Shown here in pieces: positions 59,393 through 64,000 of a DNA stretch of 64,000 nucleotides. Position 1 is the stretch's first letter; each line of letters starts with the position of its first letter. The translations under genes and the position numbers were made by a program. The notes under the pieces are model-generated. The model searched no databases. It was not told the origin of the DNA and was given only the letters and a program-made list of their open reading frames with translations. This DNA is from Mangifera indica (taxonomy: Eukaryota; Streptophyta; Magnoliopsida; Sapindales; Anacardiaceae), in contig NC_058152.1 of the NCBI RefSeq assembly GCF_011075055.1, forward strand, positions 2,294,001-2,358,000, given 5' to 3'.

Positions 59393-59776
59393 GAATTTGT
59401 AAGGATAAAATAAAGGCAGTTGTTAGAGAAAGCCAACAGACGGCACAGTTTCGTCTTTTGGATCCAATTGTCAGTAAGGAAATTTCATTCTCAACTTCAC
59501 GCAAATTTGGCAACACCCATTAAGCAACCTAAATCCATGCTAATTAAATGAACAATCATCCAGATGTTCGCCACGTGTGCAATCATCCTACTGACCCTCC
59601 ACTAACCAACCCAACAAAAAAAGCAAACCCTTTCTCTTTTCACTAATTACTACTAATTAATTATCATTTAGTTCCAAAAGTGAACGCACCGTCGTTTTCC
59701 TTTTTTGTCGCCCCCTAATCCTCTCTATCTTCTCTTTCAATCAACACTAACACTGCCAAGCACCAGCGACAAAATT

Positions 59777-59783
59777 TATATAA
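59777..59783 (+). promoter_or_regulatory. Possible TATA box of the CDPK-related kinase
   Basis: TATATAA lies 111 bp before the start codon, giving a leader of about 75-80 nt. The site is plausible by position and sequence only. Confidence 0.4.
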
Positions 59784-59887
59784 CCATTTAAATCTGAAAC
59801 CCTAGGATTTCATTTCGAATTTGTGTTTTGTTCTGTTCTTTGTCTTCGCCATGATTTAACCTTACGATTTTGAATTTGAATTTCTAA

Positions 59888-62800
59888 ATGGGTCTCTGTA
59901 TCTCCAAAGCCTCCGGGGACCTGAACTCTCCTAAATCTGATCCTGTTTCGGCCAAGGGAACCCCTGTTCCAGCTGAGAATAAGCCTGTTTCCACTTCTGC
60001 TTCAGTGAACGGTGAAGTTGATAACCCTAGTAATGTCGATGCGCAGAATGGCACTGTTAGTGAAGGGAAAAAGTCTCCGTTTTTCCCGTTTTACAGTCCC
60101 AGTCCAGCTCATTACTTCTTCTCTAAGAAGTCTTCGCCTGGGAGGTCTTCGGCTAATTCCACGCCGAAGAGGTTTTTCAAGCGGCCTTTCCCTCCGCCGT
60201 CGCCTGCTAAACATATAAAAGCTGTGTTGGCACGACGGCACGGCTCGGTTAAGCCGAATGAAGCGTCAATTCCGGAAGGTACTGAAGACGAAGCTGCTGC
60301 GGGGCTCGATAAAAGTTTCGGATTCGCTAAGAATTTTATGAATAAGTATGAACTTGGAGATGAAGTTGGCCGTGGACACTTCGGGTACACATGTGCTGCT
60401 AAGTTTAAGAAGGGCGAGCTTAAAGGACAGCAAGTTGCTGTCAAGGTTATACCTAAAGCCAAGGTCTGTATATGGTTCTTCAATTATTTCATTTAATTAG
60501 TTGTTTATTTTGCGCTACTTTGCATTGTGGAGCTAGATCTGCAGGTTCATGTGCGTATTTAGTTTCTTAATTTTAAGTGCTGGGCAATGCAATTATTCTA
60601 TTGTGAGATTAATTTCTTTGTTATCAGAACTGAGGTGTATATTCATTTCTACTTAGTTTTGGAAGTCGAGCAAGTTTGTCTTAATTCATTGTTCATTGTT
60701 CTCTCTATTTTTGTTGGTAGATGACGACTGAAATTGCAATTGAAGATGTGAGAAGGGAGGTGAAAATATTGAGAGCTTTGACTGGACATAACAATCTTGT
60801 TAAATTCTATGATGCATATGAAGACACTGATAACGTCTACATTGTGATGGAGTAAGTTCTGATTGCTGCTCTTTCAACTGCCAATGGCATGCTCACGTGC
60901 TCTGGGTTTCTTTTGCCATGTCTTGATAAAATGTAATTCATCTTTCAGGCTATGTGAAGGCGGAGAGCTATTAGATAGAATACTTTCGAGGTAATTCTTT
61001 GATGCTAACTGCATCTTAATTCAGTATTTATTTTTTAATTTTATTATTTTGTTTAGAGGCTTACAGCTTATGAGCTAGATGTTGATACTTTTCTTCAGGG
61101 GTGGAAAATACACAGAGGATGATGCGAAGGCAGTCATGATACAAATATTAAATGTTGTTGCATTTTGCCACCTTCAGGGTGTGGTGCACCGGGATCTTAA
61201 ACCTGAGGTGAAAAATAAATTCATTTATTCTCTTGCTATTTTTTTTTCATGGTTATAATAGTCAGTTGAATTCTTTCATTAGATTATTCATTCTGTATTT
61301 AAGTCATTTGATTGGTGATTAAGACAGTTATCTGTTTGTGAGGCCTCTTGGGAAAGTATTTTATTGATTGTCACTGTTGAAACCTGAAAGTGTCTTGAGC
61401 TTCAAGCGAGAATCAAATATGCTGGTTGAGTCAGTAGATTTGAGATTTAAGCAACTGCATCTAGTTGACTAAGATAGACTGTTTTTTCATTCCTACTTCT
61501 TATAAATGCTAACTAGACAGACTAGTTTATTTATTTATTTTTGTGTGTATATATATATATATTTATTTATTGTTGATTAGAGCATGACATGGATCCGTGG
61601 TATGCTTATTCTTGTGAATTCCTCTAGTCAGGTTCACCAATGGCAAATTAATGACTATGGTCCAATAGATGGCAACAATTGTCATGGTTTATATCATATT
61701 TTAGTTGGAAATGGCTTTTGTTTATTATTTTCTGGGATGCAAAAGTTTCAACAATCAAATGAAAATATTTATATCTGTATGTATGTATAAATTAACTGCT
61801 TATTTTCATATGCGCATGGCATTTGCTACTGATTTTGGTTTTATTATAAATTCTAATTTAAGTGTAGTTACTTGCTGGATCAGAATTTCTTGTTTACATC
61901 GAAGGATGAAAACTCGGTGCTGAAGGCCATAGATTTTGGCTTGTCAGATTTTGTGAAGCCAGGTTTGTCCTCATTTCTTTACCTTGGTTGTACTGTTGGT
62001 TTTTTTTGGGGAAGTTCCATGTATTTGGTTACAGTTTTTGATGTTTTTATTGGTTTGCAGATGAAAGACTTAATGACATTGTTGGTAGTGCCTACTATGT
62101 GGCACCTGAAGTTCTGCATAGATCTTACAGTACAGAAGCTGATGTGTGGAGTATAGGTGTGATTGCCTATATTTTGTTGTGTGGCAGCCGTCCTTTTTGG
62201 GCTCGAACTGAGTCAGGGATCTTTCGGGCTGTTCTGAAAGCTGATCCAAGTTTTGATGAAACACCTTGGCCTTCTCTATCTTCTGAGGCTAGAGATTTTG
62301 TTAAACGCCTTCTAAATAAAGACCCACGAAAAAGATTAACTGCTGCTCAAGCTCTTAGTGAGTGCCTCATCTGCCAGATATTTCTGTGTTGAGAAAGTTG
62401 ATATGCTCTTAACAGTTCATTTTTGCAGGTCATCCCTGGATAAAGAACTCCAATGATGTAAAAGTGCCTTTGGATACACTAATATTCAAGCTGATGAAGG
62501 CTTACATGCGTTCATCAACTCTTAGAAAAGCTGCTTTAAGGGTATGTATATGAGATTCTCTTTTGTATATTCTCCTGCCAGTCCGTCCATAGTATGTAGG
62601 ATTTTTTTGAAGTCACTTTGCAAATCTTCGAGTTTAGCAGTTTTGAAGATGTATTTTGCCATGTGATCAATGCAACCTGTATGATCTGATGTTTCTAACT
62701 AAGTGCATTTTGTTGAAGACTTAATGGGTAATTACTGTGAACCTCAACTGGTTTGACCAATTTGTGATGGACTTTAGTTGGTGTTGAAAATAGGAACTTT

Positions 62801-64000
62801 ACCCCGAACTTGTTAATTTCAGTCTGTTAAAGTTAATATATGAAAGGATATTTTAAATATTTTCAGACATTAATGAGGTATTATTGACTTTTCTCTCTTC
62901 AGAAAAGCCATATTCAACTCTTTTTTCTTAAATGGGGATGCATCCAAGTGTAAATAAAAAAATTCAATTCAGACACATAATAAGAAATTGAAAAATTATA
63001 TTTTTATTTTTCTCTTCTTTCTTCTTCCTCATGCAGCAGCCAATCCTCAAACAGCCATGAAATTTGGCTGGCGTGTGGGCCAAGTGGCCGCCTAATCTGG
63101 CCAGTTGCAAGGGCTGTGCAGTGGCCCAATGTGGCTCAACTGGCGGCCTGGTTTGGCCGAGTTTTTGTCTCTTGTCTCCTGCATTTGTTGGCAAGTTTTG
63201 ATACTATGTTGCCCATGATGCACCACATTTGTTTTCCATGTTTAGAGGAAAAAGGAATCTGTACTTGTCTATTTTCTTCAATTTGGCGGCGGATATGGTG
63301 AGAATGATGTGTAGATGAGAGCGACTCTTTAACTTGATTTGAGAAGCTATAGAAACAATCTAGGCTGAATTTCAAGATCCAATGTTAGGAGAGTACTTTT
63401 AATTAGCAATATAGTTCAGTTGTAAGCTCATGACTATTGATGTGACAAGTTGTCACTGATTCACTTGGGACCTGATCTTAACTTTTTTTGGTAAGTGGGA
63501 GTGACTTGACATTATTTTAAAAGGAATAAACGTTGAAGGTTGTATTAATATTACTTAAAAATTGTGTGGTAGTATTTGAACATAACAAAATAGTTGAAAC
63601 ACACTGTTGATAAAGAATATGCTACTTGAGAAGAAAGTGCCCCACATTCTTTATGAAAACTTTATTTTATGATTTTTTGTCCAGTCACTCTATGTATCTT
63701 ATCCATCTCCACATTGTAGCATTTTTTATCGTCTTTTGAGCTCTCAATTTTTGTAGGTTACTTATTAAATGTATTTGCGATGTTGCAGGCTCTCTCTAAA
63801 ACATTGACTATGGATGAACTATTTTATTTGAAGGAGCAGTTTGCATTACTGGAACCAAACAAAAATGGCGCTATAAGCTTTGAATCTATTAGAGCGGTTA
63901 GCTGCTTTTAGAATGACTAAAATTTTTTAATGTTCATTTTAATTTGATCAATTCTCTTAACACCTTTTGCTTTGATCAGGCTTTAATGAAAAATTCTACA
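59888..64000 (+). CDS. CDPK-related protein kinase (CRK), 3' end beyond the window
   Basis: Nine exons so far: 59888-60463, 60721-60851, 60949-60990, 61099-61207, 61884-61962, 62061-62357, 62429-62541, 63789-63896 and 63980 onward, all in phase. The N-terminus MGLCISK carries a myristoylation Gly2 and palmitoylation-type Cys4, predicting membrane attachment. A Ser/Pro-rich variable region follows ([11 protein letters not shown]). The kinase domain starts at [14 protein letters not shown] (about residue 155), with Lys in VAVKVIPK, catalytic [10 protein letters not shown], the DFG-type motif IDFGLSDF and VAPEV as the APE equivalent. SHPWIKN ends the kinase domain. The next exons ([17 protein letters not shown]) begin the degenerate EF-hand region typical of CRKs, which bind calmodulin rather than calcium directly. 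Role: Ser/Thr kinase in calcium/calmodulin-linked signalling, inferred. The protein is incomplete because the window ends in exon 9. Confidence 0.95.

Noticed and set aside
60002..60483. Antisense and alternative-frame ORFs over CRK exon 1
   Set aside because: Sense-strand exon 1 is unambiguous; the Arg-rich antisense frames are compositional by-products.

Overview
This is nuclear DNA from a flowering plant, most likely a eudicot. Evidence: intron-rich genes with GT-AG splice sites, AT-rich intergenic DNA, plant-only families (LBD/AS2, NIGT1/HHO GARP factor, class III peroxidase, CDPK-related kinase, patatin-like protein) and a plant chromovirus-type LTR retrotransposon. I cannot name the species.

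Layout. 1-2.7 kb: repeats. 2.7-7.0 kb (+): SWIB/DEK_C chromatin protein. 9.8-11.8 kb (+): HHO/NIGT1-type GARP repressor. 12.5-17.8 kb: complete Ty3/gypsy chromovirus with 380-bp LTRs that look identical, a GAATG target-site duplication and one uninterrupted gag-pol frame, so probably a very recent insertion. 17.8-19.5 kb: degenerate repeats with a nested CACTA-ended MITE. 19.6-26.9 kb (-): tandem pair of LBD36-type genes duplicated together with their leaders. 27-31 kb: AT-rich repeats. 31.0-33.3 kb (+): decayed bL25-type organellar ribosomal protein gene. 34.7-37.4 kb (+): MAPKKK3/5-type kinase remnant without its catalytic core. 37.8-38.6 kb: long foldback element. 39.3-39.5 kb (+): small Cys-rich, CYSTM-like protein. 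42.4-44.3 kb (+): peroxidase-10-like class III peroxidase. 46.1-48.5 kb (-): patatin-like pseudogene that ends upstream in a foldback-element arm. 50.2-54.2 kb (+): phosphoglycerate-mutase-like phosphatase. 56.2-59.4 kb: three foldback elements in series. 59.9-64.0 kb (+): CDPK-related kinase, cut by the window end.

The genes do not form a pathway; each is its own transcription unit. The most notable pattern is mobile-element biology. One family of 0.6-0.75-kb, nearly fully palindromic foldback elements with Mutator-like 9-bp target duplications is present in about eight full or partial copies. A second family of about 150-190-bp palindromic MITEs is also abundant. Three of the ten protein-coding loci (excluding the retrotransposon) are pseudogenes.
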